Made by a program: the position numbers and the translations under genes
Notes under the pieces: generated by a model
What the model was told of the DNA's origin: nothing
What the model saw: only the letters and a program-made list of their open reading frames with translations
The model's database searches: none
Assembly: GCF_017877055.1 (NCBI RefSeq)
Contig: NZ_JAGIPG010000004.1
Span: 578,381 to 642,380, forward strand
Direction: 5' to 3'
Length of the DNA: 64,000 bases
From: Neorhizobium galegae
Lineage (GTDB): Bacteria; Pseudomonadota; Alphaproteobacteria; Rhizobiales; Rhizobiaceae
Part shown: in pieces, positions 51,624 through 60,137 of the stretch
Numbering within the stretch: the first letter of the stretch is position 1
Layout: every line of letters starts with the position of its first letter

Positions 51624-53018
51624 CTAATCGCGGACACGATCGCCGTTTTTGAGCCGGTAGCTCGGACTATACATGGTCACCAGTTCTTCCGACGCAGTAG
51701 GGTGTATTGCCATGGTCCGATCGAAATCGTCCTTGGTTACACCTGCCTTCAGCGAGATGCCCATGAGCTGCGCCATCTCGCCGGCATCTTGTCCAAGGAT
51801 ATGGGTGCCGACGACTTTCCGGCTCGCCGTATCGACGACCAGCTTCATTATCATCTTCTCAGAGCGGCCGGAAAGCGTCGCCTTCATCGGTCGAAATTCG
51901 GAACGGTAGATTTCCAGTTCCGGATAGCGCTTGGCTGCCTCTTCTTCCGAGAGACCCACAGTGCCGACTTCCGGCTGAGAGAAAACCGCCGTGGCGATCA
52001 GGTCGTGGTCCGGCGCGGTTGGGTTGTTCTTGTACTCGGTCTCGATGAAGCACATGGCCTCGTGAATCGCCACGGGCGTCAGTTGTACTCGGTTAGTAAC
52101 GTCGCCCAGTGCAAAAATATTCGGTACGTTGGTGCGAGAGTATTTGTCGACGACGATCGCGCCGCGTTGGTCGAGCTGGACACCTGCCGCCTCCAATCCG
52201 AGACCAAGGGTGTTTGGATCGCGGCCGAGCGCGAGCATGACGGTATCGGCAGCTAGTGTCTCCCCGGACATCGTCTTCACCGATAGACCGCCAGCTACTG
52301 CCTTCGTGACCTCCTCGATGACATCAGTGAGGATGATGCGAATGCCCTTCTCGATCATCGCCGTGTGCAGGCCCTGACGCATGTCCTGATCGAAGCGGGA
52401 GAGAATCTCCTTGCCGCGATAGATCAGCGTCGTCTCAACGCCCAGCCCGTGAAAGATATTGGCGAATTCCACTGCGATATAACCGCCGCCAGCGATCAGG
52501 ATCGAGCGCGGCAATTCCGGAAGATCGAAGGCTTCGTTGGAAGAGATGCAGAATTCGTGGCCGGGCAGTGATGCATGTGGATTGGGCGTACCACCGGTCG
52601 CGATAATGATCTTCTCGGCCGTTACTGTTCTGCCTGTGTTGATGATGCGGATAGTGTGCGGGCCCATAAGCTCGGCACGACTGGCGATGATCTCGGCGCC
52701 GTTGTTCTCCAGGCCCTTGCGGTAAAGCCCCTCAAGGCGGCCAATTTCTTTGTCTTTGGCGGCGGTCAGTTTGTTCCAGTCGAACGAGCTTTCTCCGACC
52801 GCCCAGCCATAGCCGGCGGCATCCTCGAAGTGCTCGTTATACTGGGAGGCGTAGACGAAAAGCTTCTTCGGCACGCACCCGCGAATGACGCAGGTGCCTC
52901 CAAAACGATACTCCTCAGCGACAGCAACGCGTTTGCCGAGCGAGGCGGCAACACGGCCCGCCCGCACGCCGCCAGATCCACCGCCGATTACAAACAGATC
53001 ATAGTCATACTCGGTCAT
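51624..53018 (-). CDS. gor: Glutathione-disulfide reductase
   Basis: A 464-residue FAD/NADPH disulfide reductase. The FAD motif VIGGGSGGVRAGR is near residues 10-22, the redox pair C43/C48 in GGTCVIRGCVPKK (the glutathione reductase version of the motif), NADP-domain GGGYIAVEFAN, and the active His in MAIHPTASEE near 438. It restores GSH from GSSG. The start MTEYDYD at 53018 follows AAGGAG. It is 109 bases downstream of the glutamate-cysteine ligase gene on the same strand, so synthesis and recycling of glutathione are encoded side by side, and pntAB could provide the NADPH. Confidence 0.96.
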   Translation of the reverse strand: MTEYDYDLFVIGGGSGGVRAGRVAASLGKRVAVAEEYRFGGTCVIRGCVPKKLFVYASQYNEHFEDAAGYGWAVGESSFDWNKLTAAKDKEIGRLEGLYRKGLENNGAEIIASRAELMGPHTIRIINTGRTVTAEKIIIATGGTPNPHASLPGHEFCISSNEAFDLPELPRSILIAGGGYIAVEFANIFHGLGVETTLIYRGKEILSRFDQDMRQGLHTAMIEKGIRIILTDVIEEVTKAVAGGLSVKTMSGETLAADTVMLALGRDPNTLGLGLEAAGVQLDQRGAIVVDKYSRTNVPNIFALGDVTNRVQLTPVAIHEAMCFIETEYKNNPTAPDHDLIATAVFSQPEVGTVGLSEEEAAKRYPELEIYRSEFRPMKATLSGRSEKMIMKLVVDTASRKVVGTHILGQDAGEMAQLMGISLKAGVTKDDFDRTMAIHPTASEELVTMYSPSYRLKNGDRVRD

Positions 53019-53127
53019 GAAAACTCTCCTTGATATCGCAGCAATGCTACTTCGTAGCCGGGGGCGGGTAGGAAAACCTGAAGGGCGCCGCACTACGATG
53101 TTGGTGGGCGGAACGATTGTTGGGCGT

Positions 53128-54501
53128 TTAATATTGATATTCCTCAAAGACAGGATCGACGGAGCCGTTCCAGCGGCCGTGAAACAGCGTCAGCATGTCT
53201 TGCGCCATAGTGGATTTCTTGGCGAGAATCTCTTCGAGCGGCTGCAGAAAGATGCTCTCGTCTTGGCCTTCGCCGTTCAAGCGGTGGCGAGATTTGAGGC
53301 CGGCTTTTGATATTGAGACTACTTCGCGGGAAACCTCAAGAACTGACCGGCCCTTGATTTCGGCCTGAAGACCCTTGGCCGGTACGGCGTTACGCATGGC
53401 AGTAACGTCTTCGAACGTCCAATCGGCTGTCAGCCCTTCAGCATCAGCAAGGGCGGTATGGTCGTAAAGCAGGCCAACCCAGAAGGCTGGTAGGGCGCAG
53501 ATCCGCCTCCACGGTCCGCCATCGGCGCCGCGCATCTCCAGGAACCGCTTGAGGCGGACATCGGGGAAGAGTGTGGAGAGATGGTTGATCCAGTCGCCTA
53601 TCGTGGGCTCCCACTCGGCGATTTCGCCCTTCAGTGCGCCGTTCATAAACTGGCGGAAAGTGAGTGCAGTACAATCGCGGTATTTTCCGCCGCGGACGAT
53701 GAAATACATCGGAACGTCGAGCGCCCATTCCGCATAATCTCTAAATCCGAAATCGGGTTTGAAAACAAATGGGAGAATCCCGCCGCGTTGATTGTCCGTG
53801 TCACGCCAGATATCACCACGCCACGAAATCAAGCCGTTCGGTTTTCCCTCTGTGAAGGGCGAGGAGGCGAAAAGAGCGGTCGCCAGATATTGGAGCTTCA
53901 TGGAAACGCTCATTTTACGCGTCATATCCTCCTCCGAGGAGAAGTCGAGGTTCACCTGGATCGTGGATGTGCGGTACATCATATCGAGGCCTTGGGAACC
54001 AACTTTCGGCATGTAGTTTCTCATGATCCCGTAGCGGGACTTCGGCATGCAGGGCGTTTCGTCAAGCGACCATTTTGGGCTGCCGCCGATGCCAAGAAAA
54101 CGAATACCCATCGGTTCGGCGATCTCTTTCAGCACGGCGAGGTGTCGGTTCGACTCCTTGCAGGTCTCGTGGATCGTTTCCAGCGGTGCGCCGGAAAGCT
54201 CGAATTGCCCACCGGGCTCGATCGAAATCGCTCCCATACCGGACTGTTCGCCAAGCCCGATAATGTTGTCGCCATCCATGATCGGCTCCCAGCCGAGCTT
54301 CGCTTGCATGGCCTCCAGCAGCGCCGAAATGCTGGCATCCCCAAAATAGGGAACAGGGCCGTTATCTGAATGGAAAAACGCGAATTTCTCGTGCTCCGTC
54401 CCGATACGGAATTTATTATTCGGTCGTGCTCCCTGTTCCATATAGGCGGAAAGCTCGGACACCGAAGAGAGTGGTGTCTGGTCGATGGTGTCACGCGCCA
54501 T
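53128..54501 (-). CDS. gshA: Glutamate-cysteine ligase, plant/alphaproteobacterial type
   Basis: A 457-residue ligase of the GCS2-related alphaproteobacterial/plant group that makes gamma-glutamylcysteine, the first step to glutathione. Seen: FRIGTEHEKFAFF near residue 30, EPGGQFELSGAPLETIHETC, ASSPFTEGKPNGLISWRGDIWRDTD and LEMRGADGGPWRRICALPAFW, all signature blocks; the Cys pair of the plant enzyme's regulatory disulfide was not checked. No gshB is in the window. It is followed by gor on the same strand and preceded by a strong terminator of yghU. Confidence 0.95.
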   Translation of the reverse strand: MARDTIDQTPLSSVSELSAYMEQGARPNNKFRIGTEHEKFAFFHSDNGPVPYFGDASISALLEAMQAKLGWEPIMDGDNIIGLGEQSGMGAISIEPGGQFELSGAPLETIHETCKESNRHLAVLKEIAEPMGIRFLGIGGSPKWSLDETPCMPKSRYGIMRNYMPKVGSQGLDMMYRTSTIQVNLDFSSEEDMTRKMSVSMKLQYLATALFASSPFTEGKPNGLISWRGDIWRDTDNQRGGILPFVFKPDFGFRDYAEWALDVPMYFIVRGGKYRDCTALTFRQFMNGALKGEIAEWEPTIGDWINHLSTLFPDVRLKRFLEMRGADGGPWRRICALPAFWVGLLYDHTALADAEGLTADWTFEDVTAMRNAVPAKGLQAEIKGRSVLEVSREVVSISKAGLKSRHRLNGEGQDESIFLQPLEEILAKKSTMAQDMLTLFHGRWNGSVDPVFEEYQY

Positions 54502-54643
54502 AGAGGTACTTCACGTTGTGAGTGGGACCACGAGAAACTCGAGCGATTTTAGAGATCGGGTCCGGAAAGCTAAATTTGAGACCTCAGTGTCCTAAAGACC
54601 TTGGTTCTGTGACAAGGCAGCTGTGGTCCAGTTCACCTGATAG

Positions 54644-54679
54644 GCGGCAGCTTGCAAACAGGTTGTTGCAAGCTGCCGC
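54644..54679 (-). terminator. Strong hairpin downstream of yghU
   Basis: GCGGCAGCTTGCAA (54644-54657) pairs perfectly with TTGCAAGCTGCCGC (54666-54679), a 14-bp stem with 8-base loop, 33 bases after the yghU stop. No T run is visible after it on the minus strand, but its strength and place favour transcript end formation or stabilisation. Confidence 0.55.
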
Positions 54680-54711
54680 TCAACGTCGCGTTACCTCGGG
54701 CAACGCACGGT

Positions 54712-55599
54712 CTAGATTTTGTCCTGCGTTTTTGTCTCGAAGTCTGAAGCGTCGTGTCGTTCATGGAGTTGTTCTGACGGGGCCCCGATCATGCGATTTA
54801 CCATTCTGCCGCGTTTGACAGCCGGGCGTTCGCCGATCTCATCCTTCCATCGCGCGACGTTCTGATAGCTATCGGCTTCGAGGAATTTCCCACCGTTGCC
54901 ATAGATTTCGTTCCTTGCCAATTGGCCATACCATGGCCAAGCTGCCATATCGGCGATAGAGTATTCGTCGCCGGCCAGAAACCGATTGTTCGCCAAATGG
55001 CGATCCAAGACATCGAACTGACGCTTCGCTTCCATTGCGAACCTGTCGATCGCATATTTAATGTGAATCGGTGCATACAGGAAGAAATGACCGAAACCAC
55101 CTCCAACAAACGGAGCCGAACCCATCTGCCAAAACAGCCAGTTCAACGCTTCCGTGTGTGCTTTGTGTTCTTTTGGCAAGAAAGCGTCGAACTTCCGAGC
55201 CAGGTACATCAAGATTGAACCGCTTTCGAAAACATGGGTCGGTTTAGATGTCGATCGATCCACCAGGGCAGGGATCTTTGAATTAGGATTAATGTCGACA
55301 AATCCAGAACCAAACTGGTCGCCTGTGAAGATATTGATAAGCCATGCATCGTACTCTGCTTCCTTGTGGCCAAGGGCCAGCAATTCTTCCAGCATGATCG
55401 TGACCTTGATGCCGTTCGGCGTGCCAAGCGAATAGAGCTGCAAAGGATGCTTTCCGACTGGCAGTTCTTTCTCGAAAGTCGCTCCTGCAACTGGCCGGTT
55501 GATGGTAGCGAATTGTCCGCCATTACCTGGTTCCCAACTCCAGACCTCGGGGGCGAGATACCCTGCAGGAAAATTTTCGGCTGGATTATTGTTTGTCAT
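54712..55599 (-). CDS. yghU: YghU-type glutathione S-transferase / disulfide-bond oxidoreductase
   Basis: A 295-residue Nu-class GST like E. coli YghU: long N-terminal arm (FPAGYLAPEVWSWEPGNGGQ, FATINRP), thioredoxin-like domain (PLQLYSLGTPNGIKVTIMLEE) and helical domain ending in GEYSIADMAAWPWYG-like sequence (AGDEYSIADMAAWPWYGQL). Members bind two glutathiones and reduce organic peroxides or disulfides. The motif ACCAACTAGTCGA is 79 bases upstream, shared with osmC and the dsbA-like gene. Confidence 0.95.
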   Translation of the reverse strand: MTNNNPAENFPAGYLAPEVWSWEPGNGGQFATINRPVAGATFEKELPVGKHPLQLYSLGTPNGIKVTIMLEELLALGHKEAEYDAWLINIFTGDQFGSGFVDINPNSKIPALVDRSTSKPTHVFESGSILMYLARKFDAFLPKEHKAHTEALNWLFWQMGSAPFVGGGFGHFFLYAPIHIKYAIDRFAMEAKRQFDVLDRHLANNRFLAGDEYSIADMAAWPWYGQLARNEIYGNGGKFLEADSYQNVARWKDEIGERPAVKRGRMVNRMIGAPSEQLHERHDASDFETKTQDKI

Positions 55600-55677
55600 A
55601 CCTTGTGTCCTTCTGGCGACGCAAAAATTTCTCTAGCAACGGCGCCTACTACCGAGGCGTCGCCGGATTGCTTCCTG

Positions 55678-55690
55678 ACCAACTAGTCGA
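55678..55690. promoter_or_regulatory. Conserved 13-mer ACCAACTAGTCGA, copy 1 (upstream of yghU)
   Basis: Exact 13-base match with 56575-56587 (reverse complement) and 60882-60894. It lies 79 bases before the yghU start. The centre ACTAGT is palindromic. Probably a regulator-binding site; the TetR protein encoded at 56757 is the best candidate. Confidence 0.6.
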
Positions 55691-55812
55691 TAGATGCGTT
55701 TGGGTCAACATCAATTTGCAATAACGTGTGTCAGTCCAGAGGGTCATGACGCCCGTTGTAGCGCCTAGTTGCTTCATGATTGCGGAAACTAATCCCACGT
55801 GATGTCGTCCTA

Positions 55813-55840
55813 GACGCGTCGCCAAAAATGGCGACGCGTC
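55813..55840 (-). terminator. Hairpin downstream of osmC
   Basis: GACGCGTCGCC (55813-55823) pairs perfectly with GGCGACGCGTC (55830-55840) around a 6-base A/T loop, 62 bases after the osmC stop on the minus strand. Likely the osmC transcript end. Confidence 0.55.
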
Positions 55841-55901
55841 CAATATCAACTTCCGGTTCCAATCGTCGCGATCGCTATTAGTCGACCCTGACGAGTATTC
55901 G

Positions 55902-56459
55902 TCACACGAGCCGGTTGGTGATCTTAACGGGATTCGCGATCGTGTCGTAGATGGGGGAATTGTTCGGAAGCTCCGCAATCAACTCCTCCAATTGCGCCCT
56001 GTTGGACGTCTCACTGGTCAGCTTAAGGTCGACAGTGATTGCCGTTGCGCCCTTCCGAACTGACTTGTCGAGGCCGAGGAAGCCATTGAGGTCAATATCG
56101 AAGCCAAGATCGAGCTCAAGTCCGCTGAGGTCGACGCCTTTTTCAGCTGCCATAGACGCCAGCGTCACAGTATAGCAGCCTGCCAGTGCGTGCAGCACGT
56201 ATTCGGCAGGATTTGCACCTGTGTCGGTGCCAAGCAACGCAATTGGCTCGTCGCTAACGAGAGAGAATTTACCGTCGCGGCTGCTGTCAGCCTTGCCATT
56301 CTGCACAAGCGGCCCGGTCTTGGAGACCATTGCGAGGCCGCCGCTCGACTTCCCCTTGAGTTTGAAGGTTACCTTGCCGAGCTCCGGCTGCTTGCTTACC
56401 GCTTCTTGGGTTTCGCGGATGGTGTTGATGTCTGCAAATGGTTTGGTCGTCGAAGTCAA
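55902..56459 (-). CDS. OsmC family protein lacking the second redox cysteine
   Basis: A 185-residue OsmC-fold protein. Visible blocks: TGANPAEYVLHALAGCYTVTL with the first active Cys at about 95, and the C-terminal SPIYDTIANPVKI. In peroxide-reducing OsmC/Ohr proteins the latter region has Cys (CPVxxT); here Ser168 replaces it, so a standard two-Cys peroxidase cycle is unlikely. It may act as a one-Cys enzyme or have another role. It is divergent from a TetR gene; the shared gap holds the ACCAACTAGTCGA motif and two dyads. Confidence 0.9.
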   Translation of the reverse strand: MTSTTKPFADINTIRETQEAVSKQPELGKVTFKLKGKSSGGLAMVSKTGPLVQNGKADSSRDGKFSLVSDEPIALLGTDTGANPAEYVLHALAGCYTVTLASMAAEKGVDLSGLELDLGFDIDLNGFLGLDKSVRKGATAITVDLKLTSETSNRAQLEELIAELPNNSPIYDTIANPVKITNRLV

Positions 56460-56574
56460 TTTAGCCTCCTTGAGGTTTCCTGGTTTCCCGGTCTGCTGTC
56501 CAACTCGGGATATTCAAGCCGTCGTGGGGTCCTCACAGAGGTTTAGGCGCGGCCGAACACAGTACGAATATCAT

Positions 56575-56587
56575 TCGACTAGTTGGT
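56575..56587. promoter_or_regulatory. Conserved 13-mer ACCAACTAGTCGA, copy 2 (osmC-tetR gap)
   Basis: TCGACTAGTTGGT on the plus strand is the exact reverse complement of the copies upstream of yghU and the dsbA-like gene. It lies between osmC (start 56459) and tetR (start 56757). Confidence 0.6.
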
Positions 56588-56591
56588 AGAC

Positions 56592-56610
56592 AATAGTCAA
56601 TCTGACTATT
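56592..56610. promoter_or_regulatory. Dyad AATAGTCA-N3-TGACTATT in the osmC-tetR gap
   Basis: A perfect 8-bp inverted repeat separated by three bases, 5 bases after copy 2 of the 13-mer. Likely a dimeric repressor site. Confidence 0.5.
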
Positions 56611-56710
56611 CGCTCAAGTGTCACCGTCAACCGACGAAAGCCGAGAGGTGTCTGCGATACCTGACGAGCGCTGGCCTCAACCGCGCGCCGGTATCTTGAT
56701 TCGATCTCTA

Positions 56711-56726
56711 TCTACTTGTAAGTAGA
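56711..56726. promoter_or_regulatory. Dyad TCTACTT-N2-AAGTAGA just upstream of tetR
   Basis: A perfect 7-bp inverted repeat ending 30 bases before the tetR ATG, a usual spot for TetR self-repression. Confidence 0.5.
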
Positions 56727-56756
56727 GAGAAAGCGCCTTGTCAGAAGGATTTTGAG

Positions 56757-57332
56757 ATGAAAGCCACCAATGTGCGTGAAGAGTTGATAGCCTCCGCCGA
56801 GGACTTGATCCGCCGTCGAGGCTATTCTGGCTACAGCTACGCCGATGTTTCGGAACGGGTTGGCATTCGGAAACCCACTATCCACTACTATTTTCCGACG
56901 AAGCAGGATCTGACCTACACGGCGCTGCAAGCGTATCGCGCTCGCTACAAGAGTGCTCTGCTGGGCATCGAAGATGAGTTTGATCATGCGCTCGATAGGA
57001 TCGACGCATATGGTCGCCTGTATCTTTCCGGAGTTGAAAAGGAACTTGGTTGCCTGTGTGCGGCTCTGTCAGCCGAACTTGATAACCTGCCTGAAGAACT
57101 CAAAGGCGGAACAGTAGATTTCTTTCGAGAGCACCTAGACTGGATCGAGCGTATCTATGCGAGAGGCCGCCAAAAAGGCGAAATCAACAATAACCTGACA
57201 AATGTCGGCGCCGCTCGCTTGGTGATTTCATCACTAGAAGGAGCGCTCATGATGGAGCGCCTTCTCGATGGGCCTGCGGGATTCGAGATCATGTTGAAGG
57301 CGCTGAGGTTAGGCCTCTCTCCTGCCAGTTAG
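56757..57332 (+). CDS. TetR-family transcriptional regulator
   Basis: A 191-residue TetR repressor. The N-terminal helix-turn-helix reads ELIASAEDLIRRRGYSGYSY, ADVSERVGIRKPTIHYYFPT, KQDL, followed by the helical ligand-binding domain with Cys at about 99 and 101 (GCLCAAL), which might sense electrophiles. Divergent from osmC. Candidate operators lie in the shared gap. It converges with the hxlR gene, the stops being 17 bases apart. Confidence 0.93.
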   Translation: MKATNVREELIASAEDLIRRRGYSGYSYADVSERVGIRKPTIHYYFPTKQDLTYTALQAYRARYKSALLGIEDEFDHALDRIDAYGRLYLSGVEKELGCLCAALSAELDNLPEELKGGTVDFFREHLDWIERIYARGRQKGEINNNLTNVGAARLVISSLEGALMMERLLDGPAGFEIMLKALRLGLSPAS

Positions 57333-57349
57333 TACGGATGAATTCGACC

Positions 57350-57694
57350 CTACAATTGGATGCCACGCTCTTGCAGTTTGTATCCGACATCCGCGATGGC
57401 TTCGATAGCAGGCATAAGCTCGCGACCGAGCTCGGTAAGGGAATATTCCACCGAGGGTGGCGACGACGGTACGACTGTTCGATTGACAAGCCCCATCTCC
57501 GCAAGCTCTTTCAATCTCTGCGTAAGCACTTTAGCGGAAACGCCATCGATATCATCCTTCAGCTCGCTGAAGCGGCGAGGATTGGCTTTCAGGTACCAAA
57601 GGATGTGAGGGGTCCAAGCTCCTCCCAGCAGATTCATACAGGACTTCAGGGGGCATGCAAATTTCTCCAGGGGGAACTTTCTTCTCTTCAACAT
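57350..57694 (-). CDS. HxlR-family transcriptional regulator
   Basis: A 114-residue winged-helix regulator of the HxlR family: CPLKSCMNLLGGAWTPHILW with the N-terminal Cys (C14, plus C19), RFSELKDDIDGVSAKVLTQRLKELAEMGLV and a beta-wing YSLTELG. HxlR proteins with this N-terminal Cys often sense electrophiles or quinones by thiol modification. Divergent from a GST gene, with a GTTACCTT/AAGGTAAC dyad between them, so it probably represses that GST. Confidence 0.93.
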   Translation of the reverse strand: MLKRRKFPLEKFACPLKSCMNLLGGAWTPHILWYLKANPRRFSELKDDIDGVSAKVLTQRLKELAEMGLVNRTVVPSSPPSVEYSLTELGRELMPAIEAIADVGYKLQERGIQL

Positions 57695-57731
57695 GGCCGC
57701 AGCAGTTTCCTTTTGGTAACGCCAAACGTCA

Positions 57732-57764
57732 GTTACCTTTGGTTATATAGTTTACTAAGGTAAC
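57732..57764. promoter_or_regulatory. HxlR operator candidate GTTACCTT-N17-AAGGTAAC
   Basis: Perfect 8-bp arms at 57732-57739 and 57757-57764 in the hxlR-GST gap; a related GGTAAC occurs at 57715. The TATATAG between the arms could be a promoter -10 element. Confidence 0.6.
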
Positions 57765-57809
57765 AGGCATTTCTATGTATCCGCAAGTTATTCAACTGTG
57801 GAGACTCCC

Positions 57810-58445
57810 ATGAAATTGTATTTTTCCTCCGGCTCCTGTGGTCTCGCGACACAAATCGCTCTTCGGGAAGCAAGGCAGAAGTTCGAACTCGTCGCGGTGG
57901 ATTTCAAATCGAAGACGACCATCGAGGGTGACTATTACAAGGTCTCGCCGAAAGGTTTCATACCCGCGCTGAAGCTGGACGATGGAGACACAATCACTGA
58001 AGGCGTCGTTATTCTTCAATGGATCGCAGACAACAACCCACATAGTGAGCTTCTTCCGGCCTTCGGCACCAGAGCTCGCTATACCGCGTTGGAATGGCTC
58101 AATTTTATTGCAACCGACCTGCATAAATCGTTCGCAGTGTTGTTCTCGCCTTTTGTGGACCAGGCTTCGAAGACCAAGTTTGCTGAAGGCAATCTGACTA
58201 GCAAATTCGAATATCTGGAAACGCACCTAGCGTCCAACAACTACTTGATGGGCAGCACTTTCTCGGCAGCGGACGGTTACCTTTACAACGTCATGTGCTG
58301 GCCGGGACGTGTTGGCGTCGATATTTCCAAGTATGGTGCAATCCGCGAGTTCATGGCGCGGATGGAGAAACGGCCAACTGTTATCGCATCTCTGAAAGCA
58401 GAAGGGCTCGAAATTGTGAAGTGCATGGACGGCGTTAGGAATTGA
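57810..58445 (+). CDS. Glutathione S-transferase (GstA/beta-class-like)
   Basis: A 211-residue GST: MKLYFSSGSCGLATQIALRE carries the N-terminal Cys10 found in bacterial beta-class enzymes; PKGFIPALKLDDG has the cis-Pro, and TEGVVILQWIAD replaces the usual glutathione-contact ES motif by EG. The helical domain ends with SAADGYLYNVMCWPG. The start is the ATG at 57810; a GTG 12 bases earlier is less likely. Divergent from hxlR. Confidence 0.93.
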   Translation: MKLYFSSGSCGLATQIALREARQKFELVAVDFKSKTTIEGDYYKVSPKGFIPALKLDDGDTITEGVVILQWIADNNPHSELLPAFGTRARYTALEWLNFIATDLHKSFAVLFSPFVDQASKTKFAEGNLTSKFEYLETHLASNNYLMGSTFSAADGYLYNVMCWPGRVGVDISKYGAIREFMARMEKRPTVIASLKAEGLEIVKCMDGVRN

Positions 58446-58780
58446 CGATTTTGGGTCTTTGCCATCGCTGGTTAAACCCGCTTTTGGCAATGTGGATGTC
58501 ATCTTAGACTCAATCTGCTATCACGCACTGCTGCCTCCGCAGCGGTGCGTCTTGACAGGTCGGCACGTGATCCGACGGTTCCCTGCGCGACGATCTTACT
58601 TATGATGAGAACCGTGGCTCGTTTGCGCTTTGTAGTCCTTGCGAGAGAAGCGTAAGGGCCCTTGCCTGGCCTCTGGTCGGGCCAAGGCAAGACCGCCGCG
58701 GCAACCCGAAAGCCCACGCCGTTCACTTAGAGACAGGCGCGTTGATGAAGTGAGTATCAGACATAAATAGGAGTGCCGTC
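58446..58780. other. Gap of about 335 bp with no recognisable gene
   Basis: Between the GST gene and the alpha/beta hydrolase on the same strand. No coding frame, RNA motif or clear hairpin could be supported. Confidence 0.4.
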
Positions 58781-59545
58781 ATGATTTTCGAATGGGAAGG
58801 GGAGACGCTTTACTATGCAGTTGAGGGCGATGGACCCGCTTTAGTGCTTCTGCACGGCCTGGGTGGCAAAGCTGACAATTGGCTTCTGCAGCGACGACAT
58901 CTATCAGCTTCCCATAAGGTGCTATCTTTGGACTTGCCGGGGCATGGCTCTTCTACAGGCCGTTCCATGCATTTCACGGACTATTGGCGTGCGGTCGACG
59001 CGATGCTCAATCATGCGGGCGTGGCGCAATCGGCTATCTGCGGACTTTCCGCTGGCGCCAGGGTCGGACTTGATTTTGCGGCACGGAGTTCACAGCGGAC
59101 CACCGGCTTGGTGATAATAAACGCTTTTGTACATATGGAACCCGAAGATCGACTAAGCCGGCTTGCTATGTACGACCTATTGACGAAAGAAAACGGCGCC
59201 AAACTTTGGGCAGAACAACTGCTCAGTCTTATGGGCATGGAAGGGCACGGCGCGATAACCCGCGGATTTCTAAAGTCGGTCGAGGCAGTGGATCCGCTTC
59301 ACATCCGCCGTATATTTCGCGAGCAAGAAGAATATGATCAACGCCCGCAACTTAAAAGTCTGGAGTGCCCACTTTTGGTCGTGCGCGGGGAAAAGGATGA
59401 TCTCGTACCGGGTTATTGCTCCGATGATATCCTTCGCCAATCAAAAAATGGAGAACTTGTCGTTCTGGACGCCGGCCACCTTCCGTACTTGGAAACGCCA
59501 ACGGATTTCAATCGGCAACTCTCCAAATTCCTCAGCCGGAATTAA
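58781..59545 (+). CDS. Alpha/beta hydrolase
   Basis: A 254-residue alpha/beta hydrolase. The oxyanion region LLHGLGGKADNW is near residues 27-38, DLPGHGSS near 58, nucleophile Ser in GLSAGARVG near 94, acid Asp in RGEKDDLVP near 209 and His in DAGHLPYLE near 236. The layout matches esterases/lactonases of the fold; a truncated relative is present at 48897-49093. It is preceded by AGGAG. No operon partner is visible. Substrate unknown. Confidence 0.92.
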   Translation: MIFEWEGETLYYAVEGDGPALVLLHGLGGKADNWLLQRRHLSASHKVLSLDLPGHGSSTGRSMHFTDYWRAVDAMLNHAGVAQSAICGLSAGARVGLDFAARSSQRTTGLVIINAFVHMEPEDRLSRLAMYDLLTKENGAKLWAEQLLSLMGMEGHGAITRGFLKSVEAVDPLHIRRIFREQEEYDQRPQLKSLECPLLVVRGEKDDLVPGYCSDDILRQSKNGELVVLDAGHLPYLETPTDFNRQLSKFLSRN

Positions 59546-60137
59546 AGAAAGGCGCACCCGAAAAGACACGGGTAGGGTCGAAGTCAGACAGGTGCCGAAC
59601 CTTCCTCCTGTTCCGTCATCCCCTATTGTCCTGCATTTGTCTTTGACCGATCCGAAAACCCGCGAGACGTTTCGCGCGATCAAGGCGGCATTCAATAAAC
59701 AGATCAGAATCGCTGGATAGTACGCTCAAAAACTTGGATAAAAGCCTGTGCTTTCTGATGGCTATATCGGCTCCAACTTCTCAGAAGTTGGAGCCGTAAA
59801 AAACCAACAATGTTCGGCCAGCCTGCAATGCCGGCCCTTACCTTCCTCAACCCACAGAATTCAGCACTTCGCTGAAGCCATAGGTCGGCAAACTTGCATG
59901 TAGCTGAGATTTTACGCATCTCTTCCTGAGCAGTGCGTACGATCGCCATCATCAGCCTATCCACCGCCGATGTCCCTCTGACATCTGCGGGCGCGTAGAG
60001 GAAAACGACATTCTAATACACCTGCTCGCCGCTCCACGACGGCGTAGAGGATATGTCCCCCGACAAAGAACTCAATCCGGCCATCTGCTTCGTATAGGTC
60101 TTCGGTCAATGCAAACTGAACACTAGGCTTGCCGCAC
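59546..60137. other. Unassigned stretch of about 590 bp with a perfect hairpin
   Basis: No gene could be assigned. GGCTCCAACTTC (59769-59780) pairs with GAAGTTGGAGCC (59784-59795) across TCA, a 12-bp stem followed by an A run on the plus strand (T run on the wrong side for either strand's terminator). A short reverse frame at 59957-60157 overlaps the dsbA-like stop by 20 bases; it might be a remnant but matches nothing I know. Confidence 0.4.

Noticed and set aside
59769..59795. Intrinsic terminator
   Set aside because: The stem is perfect but the T run lies before, not after, the stem on either reading direction, so a standard terminator is not supported.
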